In this document: positions 32,374-41,427 of the stretch, piece after piece | How positions within the stretch are numbered: position 1 is the stretch's first letter | Layout: each line of letters opens with the position of its first letter | Origin: an uncultured Collinsella sp. | Lineage (GTDB): Bacteria > Actinomycetota > Coriobacteriia > Coriobacteriales > Coriobacteriaceae | DNA: 64,000 bases | Reading direction: 5' to 3' | NCBI GenBank assembly: GCA_900545605.1 | Contig: UQZL01000003.1 | Location: 50,272-114,271, forward strand | Position numbers and translations under genes: made by a program | Notes under the pieces: generated by a model | What the model saw: the letters and a program-made list of their open reading frames with translations, nothing else | Databases searched by the model: none | Told to the model about the DNA's origin: nothing

Positions 32374-35031
32374 ATGAGTGCTGACTACCCGTCAATGACT
32401 ACGGCCGAGATCCGCTCCAAGTTCCTCAACTTCTTTGAGGAGCGCGGTCTCAAGCTCTATCCTTCTTCGTCCCTCGTCCCCGATGATCCCTCGCTGCTGC
32501 TTGCCAACGCCGGCATGAACCAGTTTAAGGAGTACTACCAGGGCAAGAAGACCATGAAGGAGATCGGCGCGATCTCCTGCCAGAAGTGCGTCCGCACCAA
32601 CGACATCGATTGCATCGGCGAGGACGGCCGTCACCTGTCGTTCTTCGAGATGCTCGGCGATTTCTCTTTTGGCGGCGTCTCCAAGGAGCAGGCCTGCGCT
32701 TGGGCTTTTGAGCTCATCACCAAGGAGTTCAAGCTGCCGCTCGACCGCCTGTACTTCACCGTCTTTACCGAGGACGACGAGACCCATGACGTGTGGCGCT
32801 CCCTGGGCGTTGCCGAGGACCACATCTCCCGCTTGGGCGAGGACGACAACTTCTGGGCCGCTGGCCCCACCGGCCCCTGCGGTCCGTGCTCCGAGATCTA
32901 CTTTGACATGGGCGAGGAGGTCGGTTGCGGCAGCCCCGACTGCAAGCCCGGCTGCGACTGTGACCGCTTCCTTGAGTTCTGGAACCTCGTGTTTACCCAG
33001 TACGACCGCCAGGAGGACGGCTCCATGCCGGAGCTGCCACACCGTAACCTCGATACGGGCATGGGTCTGGAGCGCATGGCCGCCATCATGCAGCACAAGA
33101 CCGCCAACTACGACGGCGATCTGATGCAGCACCTCATCAAGCTGGGCGAGAAGATTAGCGGCAAGACCTATGACGCCGACGATTACTCCGGCGCCAGCCG
33201 CTCCCTGCGCATCATCGCCGACCACTCCCGTGCCGTCGACTTTATGATTTCGGATGGCATCCTCCCCGGTAACGAGGGTCGCGAGTACGTCCTTCGCCGT
33301 CTGCTCCGCCGTGCCGTGTTCCACGGTCGCCTGCTGGGTATCGAGGGTGCCTTCCTGACCAAGTTCATCGACGAGGTCAACGCTCAGATGGGCGAGGCCT
33401 ATCCTGAGCTGCTCAAGAACGTCGCGCTCGTCAAGGGTATCGTTGCCTCTGAGGAGGAGCGTTTCTCCACGACGCTCGACAACGGCCGCGTTTACCTGGA
33501 CGAGGCCCTGGCCGCGCTTGCCGAGGGCGCTGTGCTTCCGGGCGATGTTGCCTTTAAGCTTCACGACACCTTTGGTTTCCCCATCGACCTGACCGTCGAG
33601 ATCGCCGGTACCACTGGGCACGACGTCGACATGGATGGCTTTACCGCTTGCATGGAGGACCAGAAGGCCCGCGCCCGCGCCAATGCCAAGGGCGACGCCT
33701 GGGGCAGCTTCAACGACGTGTGGGTCGAGCTTTCCGACAAGGTCGCCGCGACTGAGTTCGACGGTTATGACAACGATGTGATCGATGGCGCCAAGGTTGT
33801 CGCCATCGTGCGCAACGGCGAGTCCGTCGAGTCCGCCGCCGCGGGCGAGGACGTCGAGGTCGTGCTCGACCGCACCCCGTTCTATGCCGAGATGGGTGGC
33901 CAGCAGGGCGATGCCGGCGAGCTTTCCGCCGAGGGCGTTGCACTGACCGTTTCCGATACCAAGAACCACAATGGCCTGTACGCTCACGTCGCCCACGTTG
34001 TCGAGGGCACGCTTACTGTTGGTGCCGCTGTGACCGCCGCGCTCGACGCCGAGCGCCGTGGCTTCCTGCGCCGCAACCACACCGCCACGCACCTGCTCGA
34101 CGCCGCCCTTAAGCAGGTCCTGGGCGAGCACGTCTCCCAGGCCGGCTCGCTGGTGACGCCCGAGCACCTGCGCTTTGACTTCACGCACTTCGAGGCTCTG
34201 TCCTCCGAGCAGCTCAAGGCTGTCGAGGACCTAGTCAACCAGCAGATCTTCGCTTCCAAGCCGGTCGTGACCCGTGTCATGGGCATCGACGAGGCTAAGG
34301 CCGCCGGCGCTGTCGCTCTGTTTGGCGAGAAGTACGGCGATGTCGTCCGCGTCGTCTCCGTGGGCGCCGAGGACCAGCCGTTCTCCCGCGAGCTCTGCGG
34401 TGGCACGCACGCTGCCAACACTGCTGAGATTGGCCTGTTCAAGATCATTTCCGAGTCCTCTACGGGCTCGAATGTCCGTCGTATCGAGGCCGTGACCTCT
34501 AAGGGTGCTCTCGACTATATGGCCGACCGCCTGGCGCTCGTCGACTCCGCCGCCGCTGCGCTTAAGTGCCGCGTGGATGAGGTTCCCGCTCGCGTGGAGA
34601 ACCTGCAGGCCGAGCTGCGCGAGACGTCCAATAAGCTCAAGAAGGCTCTGACCGGTGGCTCCTCCGACGCCATCTCCAGCGCCATCGAGGGCGCCGTCGA
34701 GCTCGACGGCTATAAGCTCGTTGTCGCTGAGCTCCAGGGCCTTGAGGCTGCCGACCTGCGCAACGTATGGGATACCGTGCATCAGAAGGTCGCCGGCCCT
34801 GTCGCTTGTGTCGTCGCCAGCGTGACTGAGAAGGGCACTCCGGCCCTGCTCGCTGCCGGCTCCGATGACGCCGTCAAGGCCGGTTTCCACGCCGGTAACG
34901 TGATCAAGCAGATCGCGGGTCTGGTCGACGGTCGCGGTGGCGGTCGTCCCAACATGGCCCAGGCCGGTGGCAAGAATGCTGCCGGCATCGCCGATGCCCT
35001 CGCGGCCGCTAAGACCGCGCTCGGCGCCTAA
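32374..35031 (+). CDS. alaS: Alanyl-tRNA synthetase
   Basis: AlaRS charges tRNA-Ala and hydrolyses mischarged Ser and Gly. The 885-residue class II enzyme has the catalytic domain (FLNFFEERG, SLLLANAGMNQFK, GRHLSFFEMLGDFSFG), the tRNA-binding part, the editing domain with the zinc ligands HTATHLL and CGGTH, and the C-terminal C-Ala domain with GRGGGRPNMAQAGG. The ATG at 32374 has GAGGAG nine bases ahead; the long in-frame extension to 32284 covers the terminator and promoter. ruvX begins 17 bases after the stop. Confidence 0.97.
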   Translation: MSADYPSMTTAEIRSKFLNFFEERGLKLYPSSSLVPDDPSLLLANAGMNQFKEYYQGKKTMKEIGAISCQKCVRTNDIDCIGEDGRHLSFFEMLGDFSFGGVSKEQACAWAFELITKEFKLPLDRLYFTVFTEDDETHDVWRSLGVAEDHISRLGEDDNFWAAGPTGPCGPCSEIYFDMGEEVGCGSPDCKPGCDCDRFLEFWNLVFTQYDRQEDGSMPELPHRNLDTGMGLERMAAIMQHKTANYDGDLMQHLIKLGEKISGKTYDADDYSGASRSLRIIADHSRAVDFMISDGILPGNEGREYVLRRLLRRAVFHGRLLGIEGAFLTKFIDEVNAQMGEAYPELLKNVALVKGIVASEEERFSTTLDNGRVYLDEALAALAEGAVLPGDVAFKLHDTFGFPIDLTVEIAGTTGHDVDMDGFTACMEDQKARARANAKGDAWGSFNDVWVELSDKVAATEFDGYDNDVIDGAKVVAIVRNGESVESAAAGEDVEVVLDRTPFYAEMGGQQGDAGELSAEGVALTVSDTKNHNGLYAHVAHVVEGTLTVGAAVTAALDAERRGFLRRNHTATHLLDAALKQVLGEHVSQAGSLVTPEHLRFDFTHFEALSSEQLKAVEDLVNQQIFASKPVVTRVMGIDEAKAAGAVALFGEKYGDVVRVVSVGAEDQPFSRELCGGTHAANTAEIGLFKIISESSTGSNVRRIEAVTSKGALDYMADRLALVDSAAAALKCRVDEVPARVENLQAELRETSNKLKKALTGGSSDAISSAIEGAVELDGYKLVVAELQGLEAADLRNVWDTVHQKVAGPVACVVASVTEKGTPALLAAGSDDAVKAGFHAGNVIKQIAGLVDGRGGGRPNMAQAGGKNAAGIADALAAAKTALGA

Positions 35032-35048
35032 GAATCTAAGAAGTCGCT

Positions 35049-35477
35049 GTGGTTGCGCTCGCGCTGGACATAGGGGAGACCAGGATTGGCATCGCCGTCT
35101 CGAGCCGTGATGGCAAGATGGCGATGCCTGTCAAGGTGCTTCCGGCTGCCGAGGTCACCGGTATGGCCAAGACGTTCCGCTACCTGGTTGAGGACTATGA
35201 GCCCGACATCCTGGTAAGCGGACGTCCCCTGACCATGGCCGGTGAGCCCGGCCCTCAGGCCGAGCGCGTTGCCGCTGTGGCGCAAAAGATTGCCGACGAG
35301 CTCGATCTTCCGTTGGAGTTTGAGGACGAGCGTCTGTCCTCGCAAGAGGCCAAGCGTATCCTGCGCGAGCAGGGATTCAACGAAAAGCAGATGAGGGGCA
35401 AGATCGACATGATTGCCGCCAGCCTGTTTTTGCAGACGTGGCTCGATCGTAAAAACGAGGAGGTTTCGCATGCCTAG
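35049..35477 (+). CDS. ruvX: YqgF/RuvX family putative pre-16S rRNA nuclease
   Basis: The 142-residue protein has the RNase H-like fold of the YqgF family, with the first acidic strand ALDIGETRIGIAVS near the N-terminus, VSGRPLTMAGEPGPQA, and the C-terminal EDERLSSQEAKRIL with a catalytic acidic pair. Family members help mature 16S rRNA ends. It starts at GTG 35049. The order alaS-ruvX-mltG is conserved in Gram-positive bacteria. Its stop lies eight bases inside mltG. Confidence 0.92.
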   Translation: MVALALDIGETRIGIAVSSRDGKMAMPVKVLPAAEVTGMAKTFRYLVEDYEPDILVSGRPLTMAGEPGPQAERVAAVAQKIADELDLPLEFEDERLSSQEAKRILREQGFNEKQMRGKIDMIAASLFLQTWLDRKNEEVSHA

Positions 35478-36903
35478 TGCTTCCGATCCGCGCCAGCCGA
35501 ATCGTACACAGCAGCCGGCGTCGCGCCCTGCCCAGCCTGGCCAGCTTCCGGCACAGCCGACGCAGCGCGCAGCTCAGCCTGCCGCGCGCCCGGCGCAGTC
35601 CTTCTCTCGTTCGGCCCAACCTGTTCAACGGACGGGTCAGCAGCCTTCTGCTCGTTCGGTTCAGCATTCGGCTTCTCACGCGGCTCAGCAGCCCACTGCT
35701 CGTACGGCCCAGCCTGCAGGCGGCACCCGCTTTAAGCAGCAGGCACCTACCCAGCGAACGCAGGCCCCCCAATCGCATTCGCATCACGCTCGTGGTTCGC
35801 ATGGCGTTGCTCCGGCGACCCGCTCGAGCTACAACACGCATGCTCGTTGCGGTGCTCAAAAGAAAAGCTCCCCGGTGCCTATGATTATCGGTGGCGTCGT
35901 CGCCGTGTTGGCGCTTGCCGCGATCGCTTTCTTTGTCGTGCCGGCCGTCAAGGGTTTCTTTGCCGGTGAGGATACGAAGGTTACGGCTGGTCAGCAGGTT
36001 ACGGTGACCATTCCCGATGGTGCTTCGGGCGATACGATCGCCTCGATTCTCTCCGAGAACCATATCGTCGAAAATCCCAAGGATTACTATGCGGCGGTGA
36101 AAAAGCTCAACGCCGATATGTCGCTCAAGCCTGGTGATTATTCGTTCACCACACTCATGGATGCGACCAAGGTTGTTCAGCAGCTCATGGAAGGCCCCAA
36201 CGCGGGCTCCAATGCGCTGACTATCCCTGAGGGCTTAACGGTCGATCAAGTCGCCGACCGTGTGGCCCAGGCCCACGACAGCATCTCTAAGGAAGACTTC
36301 CTCAACCAGGCCAAGGCCTCCAACTACGTGGACGACTATAGCTTCCTTAAGGGCGCCGCTAACGACTCGCTCGAGGGTTTCTTGTTCCCCAAGACCTATT
36401 CGTTGGGTGATTCGCCGACGGCCGATGGCGTGATTCGCGCTATGCTCGATCAGTTTAAGACCGAGTACAAGTCGCTTGACTTTGCGAGCTGCGAAGCCAA
36501 GATCAAGGAACGCTACGGTGTGGAGATGTCCGACTACGACATCGTCAACTTGGCCTCTATCGTTGAGCGCGAGGGCCTCAACGCCGATCAACGTGCGCAT
36601 GTGGCCTCGGTTTTCTACAACCGCCTTGCCGGCAAGCTCGATGGCCTGCGCTATCTCAATAGCGATGCGACTATGATGTATGTCACCGGTGGCGAGGTTA
36701 CCGCCGACGACCTGCAGAGCGATAGTCCGTATAACACCTATAAGCATGAGGGCCTGCCGCCCACGCCCATCTGCTCTCCGTCGCTCGAGGCGCTCAAGGC
36801 CACCCTTGAGCCGACCGACTCTGATGACCTGTATTTCTACATTACGCAGGACGAGGAGTACTTCTCGCAAACCTACGAAGAGCATCAACAGTCTTGGAAT
36901 TAG
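35470..36903 (+). CDS. mltG: Endolytic murein transglycosylase MltG
   Basis: MltG cuts nascent peptidoglycan strands in the membrane and sets glycan chain length. The 477-residue protein has a disordered cytoplasmic N-terminus of about 135 residues made mostly of Gln, Pro, Ala, Ser, Arg and Thr, one membrane helix (about 137-158), a LysM-like domain, and the YceG domain with the catalytic Glu in IVEREGLNADQRAHVASVFYNRL and the QSDSPYNTYKHEGLPPTPI motif. The ATG at 35470 follows GAGGAGG. The long Q/P/A tail is longer than in E. coli but similar tails occur in actinobacteria. Confidence 0.93.
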   Translation: MPSASDPRQPNRTQQPASRPAQPGQLPAQPTQRAAQPAARPAQSFSRSAQPVQRTGQQPSARSVQHSASHAAQQPTARTAQPAGGTRFKQQAPTQRTQAPQSHSHHARGSHGVAPATRSSYNTHARCGAQKKSSPVPMIIGGVVAVLALAAIAFFVVPAVKGFFAGEDTKVTAGQQVTVTIPDGASGDTIASILSENHIVENPKDYYAAVKKLNADMSLKPGDYSFTTLMDATKVVQQLMEGPNAGSNALTIPEGLTVDQVADRVAQAHDSISKEDFLNQAKASNYVDDYSFLKGAANDSLEGFLFPKTYSLGDSPTADGVIRAMLDQFKTEYKSLDFASCEAKIKERYGVEMSDYDIVNLASIVEREGLNADQRAHVASVFYNRLAGKLDGLRYLNSDATMMYVTGGEVTADDLQSDSPYNTYKHEGLPPTPICSPSLEALKATLEPTDSDDLYFYITQDEEYFSQTYEEHQQSWN

Positions 36904-36904
36904 T

Positions 36905-37402
36905 ATGAGGATTTTTAGCCCCAAACGTTACGTTGCCTCGGTCGATCGCATCGACCTTAATACCCTGTGGGCCGACGGCAAGCGCGCCATTCTGCTCGAT
37001 CGCGATAACACCTTGGTGCCGCGAGACACCGAGCAGGTTCCCGCCGCGGTTTCCGCTTGGCTCGACGCCGCCCGCGCCAAAGGCTTTAAGCTGTGCATGG
37101 TGTCCAACAACTGGCATCGCGACCAGGTCATGAGCTCTGCGCGCGAGCTGGGACTCGAGGCCATCAGCCACGCCATGAAGCCGGCGCCGTTTGCCCTCAA
37201 GGCGGGCCTTAAGCGCCTCGGCGCCACAGCCGGCGAGGCGGTGCTGATCGGTGATCAGCTCTACACGGACGTGTGGAGCGGCAACTTCGCCGGCGTCGAT
37301 ACCATCCTGGTAAAGCCGCAGGCGACGCAGGACCTGTGGTATACGCAGATCTTCCGTATCTTTGAGCGCCGGGCCCTGCGCGACCTTCCCTGCGAGGAAT
37401 AG
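36905..37402 (+). CDS. YqeG family HAD phosphatase
   Basis: The 165-residue protein is a small HAD-superfamily (IIIA) phosphatase of the YqeG type. Motif I is ILLDRDNTLVPRD with the two catalytic aspartates near residues 31-33, motif II is the serine in MVSNNW, and motif III/IV is IGDQLYTDVWSGNFAG. Relatives include phosphatidylglycerophosphate phosphatases of plants and yeast, so a lipid substrate is possible. The ATG at 36905 lies one base after the mltG stop. aroK follows after eight bases. Confidence 0.86.
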   Translation: MRIFSPKRYVASVDRIDLNTLWADGKRAILLDRDNTLVPRDTEQVPAAVSAWLDAARAKGFKLCMVSNNWHRDQVMSSARELGLEAISHAMKPAPFALKAGLKRLGATAGEAVLIGDQLYTDVWSGNFAGVDTILVKPQATQDLWYTQIFRIFERRALRDLPCEE

Positions 37403-37410
37403 GTCTCGTC

Positions 37411-37944
37411 ATGTCCCAGCACATCAAACACGGCTGCGACCATATCTTCTTTATCGGCTTTTTGGGCGCGGGCAAGTCGACGCTTGCGCGCAACGTGGGC
37501 ACCATGTTCAAGCGGCGTTTTATCGATACCGACCGTCTGGTCGTGCGCCGTTGCGGCAAGTCGGTAACCGAGATTTTTGAGACCGAGGGCGAGGATCGTT
37601 TTCGCGAGCTCGAGACCTCGGCGCTCCGTTCGCTCCAAAGCGAGCGCAGCCTGTTGGTTTCGTGCGGGGGCGGTATCGTCGAAACGCCGGTGAATATTGA
37701 ACTGATGCACGAAATGGGTACGTGCGTGTACCTCGAGGGCGACTTCGAGGATTCGATTCGACAGATTCGTCGGTCCGACACGCGCCCCGATTTCCGTTCG
37801 CCCGAGCATGCCGCGCGCCTGTTTGAGCATCGTCGTCCGCTGTATCGCCAGGCCGCCGATATTACCCTTGATATTCGCAACAAGTCCTTCGAGGACGTTT
37901 CCTACCTTTGTGCCGAGATGCTTTTGGAGTGTGGACTGCTATGA
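37411..37944 (+). CDS. aroK: Shikimate kinase
   Basis: AroK phosphorylates shikimate on the path to aromatic amino acids. The 177-residue protein has the P-loop GFLGAGKSTLARNVG near residue 17, the shikimate-binding DTDRLVVRRCGKSVTEIF, the Arg/Glu lid residues in EDRFRELE, and the SCGGGIVETP motif. Its TGA overlaps the start of the next gene, a degenerate homologue of the upstream pathway enzyme AroB. No other shikimate genes are in the window. Confidence 0.92.
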   Translation: MSQHIKHGCDHIFFIGFLGAGKSTLARNVGTMFKRRFIDTDRLVVRRCGKSVTEIFETEGEDRFRELETSALRSLQSERSLLVSCGGGIVETPVNIELMHEMGTCVYLEGDFEDSIRQIRRSDTRPDFRSPEHAARLFEHRRPLYRQAADITLDIRNKSFEDVSYLCAEMLLECGLL

Positions 37945-39050
37945 TTCGCCGTCAACTGATCAATTTCCAAAACCGCAGTGTCGATGTCCGCGTCGGATTG
38001 GGCGCGTTCGATGAGCTGCCGCGCATGTTTGCCTCGGCCGTGGGCAAGCCTAAGCGCGCGATGGTGGTTTGGAACGACGCCACATCCGAGCGTTTTGGTG
38101 AGGTCGTCGAGCATGCGCTGGTCGACGCCGGTTTTGCCGTGTCGCTGCTCGTCCTCGAGGTTTCGCCTGCTGGTGCCACGCTGGCCGACGCCGATGCTAT
38201 CTTTGGCGCCCTGTCTGCCAACCGCATCACCTGCGACGATCTGGTTGTCGCCGTTGGCGATGCCGCAACCTGTTCGGTTGTTGGCTGGTGCGCCAACCAG
38301 TGGTGTGGCCGAACCGAGTGCGCGCTGCTGCCGACGACCTTCGACGCCATGCTCACGGTCGCGACGACCATGAAGCCGCTCGTCGCCTCGTTGGCCAATG
38401 CGCTTCCCGCTATCGCGCTCCGTCCCGAACCGGGCTTGGTTGTGTGTGATCTCGACCTTGTTCGCGAGGCGGAACCCGAGGACCTCAAGTTCGGCTATGC
38501 GGTACTTGTTGGCACCATGCTTTCGAGCAGCAAGTCCCGCTGGAATCAGTTTACTGAGACCGTCCCCGAGATTCTCGCGGGCGAGGAGGTCGCACTCGTC
38601 AATGCCGTTCAATGGTCTCAGACTGCCCGCAAGGACGTGCTGACGGCCACGAACCCGAGCGCTCGCCATGCGCTCGATTTTGGCAAGACGGGGGAGCGCA
38701 CCCTGCGCGCTTGCTTGGGCGATGCCGCTTCGCAGGTCCCTGCCTACCAGCTGTTGTCCGAGGGCATGCGCTTTGAGGCGCGCCTAGCACACGATGCCTG
38801 CGACTTCGATATCGACTATGTGTTTGATCTCGATGACTGCCTGGAGGACTTTGGCATCGAGGAGCTTGCCTTCGACTTGGAGCCTGCCGCATATATCGAG
38901 GAGTTCCGCAGACAGCAGTTTGTCCGCTCGAACCGCAGCATGCTGCCGCTGCCCGCGGCGCTCGGCGCCATTCGCCTAACGAGCGTCGAGGACGAGGTTC
39001 TTGAGCGCCATGCTCACGCCTACTTGGCTTCTCGTAAAGAACTTCTCTAA
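37941..39050 (+). CDS. Degenerate 3-dehydroquinate synthase homologue (AroB-like)
   Basis: The 369-residue protein keeps the length and outline of AroB: an N-terminal Rossmann part with a strand-turn like DLVVAVGDAATCSVVGWCA and the LLPTTFDAMLTVATTMKP segment matching the QVPTTLLAQVDSSVGGK region. The metal site, however, is gone. The usual LNFGHTFGHAIE appears as LDFGKTGERTLRAC with both histidines lost, and the expected Glu ligand region reads DLKFGYAVLVG. It is therefore unlikely to make dehydroquinate. The frame is intact and coupled to aroK by an ATGA overlap, so it appears to be under selection for another role, perhaps binding or regulation. Confidence 0.72.
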   Translation: MIRRQLINFQNRSVDVRVGLGAFDELPRMFASAVGKPKRAMVVWNDATSERFGEVVEHALVDAGFAVSLLVLEVSPAGATLADADAIFGALSANRITCDDLVVAVGDAATCSVVGWCANQWCGRTECALLPTTFDAMLTVATTMKPLVASLANALPAIALRPEPGLVVCDLDLVREAEPEDLKFGYAVLVGTMLSSSKSRWNQFTETVPEILAGEEVALVNAVQWSQTARKDVLTATNPSARHALDFGKTGERTLRACLGDAASQVPAYQLLSEGMRFEARLAHDACDFDIDYVFDLDDCLEDFGIEELAFDLEPAAYIEEFRRQQFVRSNRSMLPLPAALGAIRLTSVEDEVLERHAHAYLASRKELL

Positions 39051-39182
39051 GATTTATTGACTTCCATCGTCTTTCGTATCATGTTGAGGGGCGGGTTTTC
39101 AATCGGTTGCGGATCGCATGCGATTCCGTCGTTCGGTTGAGACCCGTCCCGTCTATATTGAGACAACAAGAAAGGAATCTGC

Positions 39183-40313
39183 ATGTCTGAGTTTGCTGCC
39201 GGTCCTGCCGGTCGTATCGAGCGTGTCCGTGCCCTGATGGTCGAGCGTGGCTACGACGCCATCGTGGTGCGCGACGAGGCCAACCTTCGTTGGCTTACGG
39301 GCGTGAAGGGCGTCTTCGACTACACCTTCGAGTTCCCGCACGCTGCGTTTATTACGGCCGACCAGTGCCTGTTCCACACCGACTCGCGCTACCTCAACAG
39401 CTTTGAGGAGAACACGCCAGCCGGCAGCCCCTGGGTCTACGACATGGATGAGGGCACCATCCCCGGTTGGGTCGCCGGCAAGATCGCGGCCAACAAATGC
39501 CGCGTCTGCGCTGTCGAGGACGATATGCAGATTAATTTCTACCAGGGTATTCAGCGCGGCCTGGAGGACCGTTCCGTCGCCTGTATGCTGCCGCTGATGC
39601 ACGACGATATCCGCAAGATTCGCGCCATCAAGGACGCCGAGGAGATTGAGCTCATGCGCCATGCGCAGTCGATCACCGATGCCGCCTTCCAGCACATGCT
39701 CGGCTTTATTAAGCCCGGTATGACCGAGAAGCAGGTACGCAACGAGCTCGAGAACTTTATGTTCGCCAACGGTGCCGACAGCCTGGCCTTCGGTTCCATC
39801 GTCGCGAGCGGCCCCAACACCGCCAACCCGCATGCCGTGCCGAGCGACCGCGTGATCGAGAAGGGCGATTTCGTTCTTATGGATTACGGCGCGGGCTATT
39901 GCGATTACCGCTCCGACATGACGCGCACTGTCGTGATGGGCGAGCCCACCCAGGAGCAGCTCGACCTGTACGCACTCGTGCGCCGTACGCACGAGGAGTG
40001 CGTCGCCGCCATCCATCCGGGCGTTGAGGGCAACGACATCTTCAAGCTCTCCAAGAAGATCATCGGCGATGCCGGCTATGGCGATTACTATAACCATGGC
40101 TTGGGTCACGGCGTGGGCATCGACATCCATGAGCTGCCCAACTTTAACCGCAGCAAGAATATCATCGAGGTCGGCTCGGTTATCACCATGGAGCCCGGCG
40201 TCTACCTGCCCGGCGTGGGCGGCGTGCGCCTGGAGGACTACGGCGTGGTCACCGAGAACGGCTATGAGCCCTTCACCAAGACCCCGCACGATCTGCACGT
40301 TATCGACTGCTAG
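39183..40313 (+). CDS. pepP: Xaa-Pro aminopeptidase (M24 family)
   Basis: M24 aminopeptidases remove an N-terminal residue followed by proline. The 376-residue protein has the creatinase-like N-terminal domain (residues 1-150) and the pita-bread catalytic domain with all five metal ligands: the two aspartates in MDYGAGYCDYRSDMTRT, the histidine in GLGHGVGIDIHELP, and the glutamates in ITMEPGVY and VRLEDYGVV. The ATG at 39183 follows AAAGGA. A strong terminator follows, then efp; the pepP-efp order is common. Confidence 0.93.
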   Translation: MSEFAAGPAGRIERVRALMVERGYDAIVVRDEANLRWLTGVKGVFDYTFEFPHAAFITADQCLFHTDSRYLNSFEENTPAGSPWVYDMDEGTIPGWVAGKIAANKCRVCAVEDDMQINFYQGIQRGLEDRSVACMLPLMHDDIRKIRAIKDAEEIELMRHAQSITDAAFQHMLGFIKPGMTEKQVRNELENFMFANGADSLAFGSIVASGPNTANPHAVPSDRVIEKGDFVLMDYGAGYCDYRSDMTRTVVMGEPTQEQLDLYALVRRTHEECVAAIHPGVEGNDIFKLSKKIIGDAGYGDYYNHGLGHGVGIDIHELPNFNRSKNIIEVGSVITMEPGVYLPGVGGVRLEDYGVVTENGYEPFTKTPHDLHVIDC

Positions 40314-40336
40314 TTTACTTCAGTAGATAGTTTGGG

Positions 40337-40380
40337 GCGGGGCGTCCGGATTGATTCGGACGCCCCGCGTTCTCTTTTTA
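40337..40380 (+). terminator. Intrinsic terminator after pepP
   Basis: GCGGGGCGTCCG (40337-40348) and CGGACGCCCCGC (40357-40368) pair perfectly around an eight-base loop, followed by GTTCTCTTTTT. Confidence 0.9.
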
Positions 40381-40410
40381 TGCGCTCGCCGCAGGCGCCG
40401 TCTGCAAGTG

Positions 40411-40416
40411 TATAAT
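40411..40416 (+). promoter_or_regulatory. -10 element of the efp operon
   Basis: A consensus TATAAT lies 58 bases before the efp ATG, just after the pepP terminator. The matching -35 is weak. Confidence 0.55.
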
Positions 40417-40473
40417 TTCTGTCGTATGTAATTTGGACGCTTGTGCGTTCTGCCCATAACAAGAAAGGTCGCT

Positions 40474-41037
40474 ATGCCTACCATTTCCACCGCCGACTTC
40501 AAGAACGGCCTCGGTCTCCGCATCAAGGACAAGGTCTACACCATCGTCGAGTTCCAGCATGTCAAGCCGGGCAAGGGCGGCGCGTTTGTGCGCTACAAGA
40601 CCCGCGACATCAAGAGCGGCCGCGTCGTCGAGAACACCTGCAACGCCGGCACCAAGTTCGAGAGCGTCATGCTCACCACCCGTGAGTTCCAGTACCTCTA
40701 CAACGATGGCACCGACTACATCTTCATGGACAACGAGTCCTATGAGCAGGTTCCCGTTCCCGAGGACATGGTGGGCGAGAACTCCAAGTGGCTGCGCGAG
40801 AACGACATCTGCCAGCTGCTCTTCGCCGACGATGAGCTCATGGGCGTGACCCCGCCGATGTTCATCGAGACCACCATCGTCCAGACCGACCCGGGCTTTA
40901 AGGGCGACACCGTCCAGGGTTCCACCAAGCCGGCCACGATCGACACCGGCGCTGTCATCCAGGTCCCCATGTACCTCAACGAGGGCGAGGTCATCAAGGT
41001 TGACACCCGCGACGGCAAGTTCGTCTCCCGCGTCTAG
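40474..41037 (+). CDS. efp: Elongation factor P
   Basis: EF-P relieves ribosomes stalled on proline runs. The 187-residue protein has the three-barrel layout. The loop that inserts next to the tRNA reads KPGKGGAFVRYK, with the conserved lysine (often modified) in G-K-G-G near residue 33. The C-terminal GDTVQGSTKPATIDTGAVIQVPMYL motif is typical. The ATG at 40474 has AAGAAAGG upstream. It heads a run of genes (Asp23 protein, nusB, xseB, tlyA, nadK, recN) with very short or no gaps. Confidence 0.97.
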   Translation: MPTISTADFKNGLGLRIKDKVYTIVEFQHVKPGKGGAFVRYKTRDIKSGRVVENTCNAGTKFESVMLTTREFQYLYNDGTDYIFMDNESYEQVPVPEDMVGENSKWLRENDICQLLFADDELMGVTPPMFIETTIVQTDPGFKGDTVQGSTKPATIDTGAVIQVPMYLNEGEVIKVDTRDGKFVSRV

Positions 41038-41061
41038 CAACCAACTCTTCTAGGAGGACTC

Positions 41062-41424
41062 ATGCCCCAGGAAATCAAGATTGACGGCATCGGCATTTCG
41101 CCCGATGTTCTGACCGCCATCGTCTCGCGCGCCGTGTCCGATGTCGAGGGCATCGCCTCCGTTGGCGTCAAGGACCTTGCCACCAACCTTGTCTCCATGA
41201 TGCTCTCGTCCAAGGCCCCGGCTTCTGAGCCGGCGGTCGAGGCCGAGGTCGTCGGCGACAAGCTCGCACTCACCGTGCGCGTCGTGGTGTTCTTTGGCTA
41301 TCCGTTCAAGAAACTCGCCGAGGCCGTTCGCGCTGCCGTGGTCGCCGCCATCGATGCCCAGGTTGGCGTTGAGGTCGAGCGCGTTGACGTTTGCATCGAC
41401 GGCCTCGTTTTCCCCAAGGAGTAA
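41062..41424 (+). CDS. Asp23/Gls24 family protein (DUF322)
   Basis: The 120-residue protein matches the Asp23/YqhY family: I-S-P-D-V-L-T-A-I-V-S-R-A near the start, VSDVEGIASVGVK, and the C-terminal VGVEVERVDVCIDGLVF strand. A soluble YqhY-like member between efp and nusB is conserved in Gram-positive bacteria, where it has been connected to lipid metabolism or envelope stress, but the molecular role is unsettled. The start follows AGGAGG; nusB begins three bases after the stop. Confidence 0.87.
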   Translation: MPQEIKIDGIGISPDVLTAIVSRAVSDVEGIASVGVKDLATNLVSMMLSSKAPASEPAVEAEVVGDKLALTVRVVVFFGYPFKKLAEAVRAAVVAAIDAQVGVEVERVDVCIDGLVFPKE

Positions 41425-41427
41425 CCT

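Noticed and set aside
32392..34188. A 598-codon minus-strand frame over alaS
   Set aside because: Antisense shadow of alaS with biased composition and no recognisable domain.
37941..39050. A frameshift as explanation for the degenerate AroB
   Set aside because: The frame stays open for the full family length and keeps alignable blocks on both sides of the lost metal site, so substitution explains it better than a shift.
39055..39175. A possible riboswitch before pepP
   Set aside because: Only an imperfect stem (GGGCGGGT with ACCCGTCC and an inner CGGATCGC/GCGATTCCG) is seen; no known riboswitch consensus fits.
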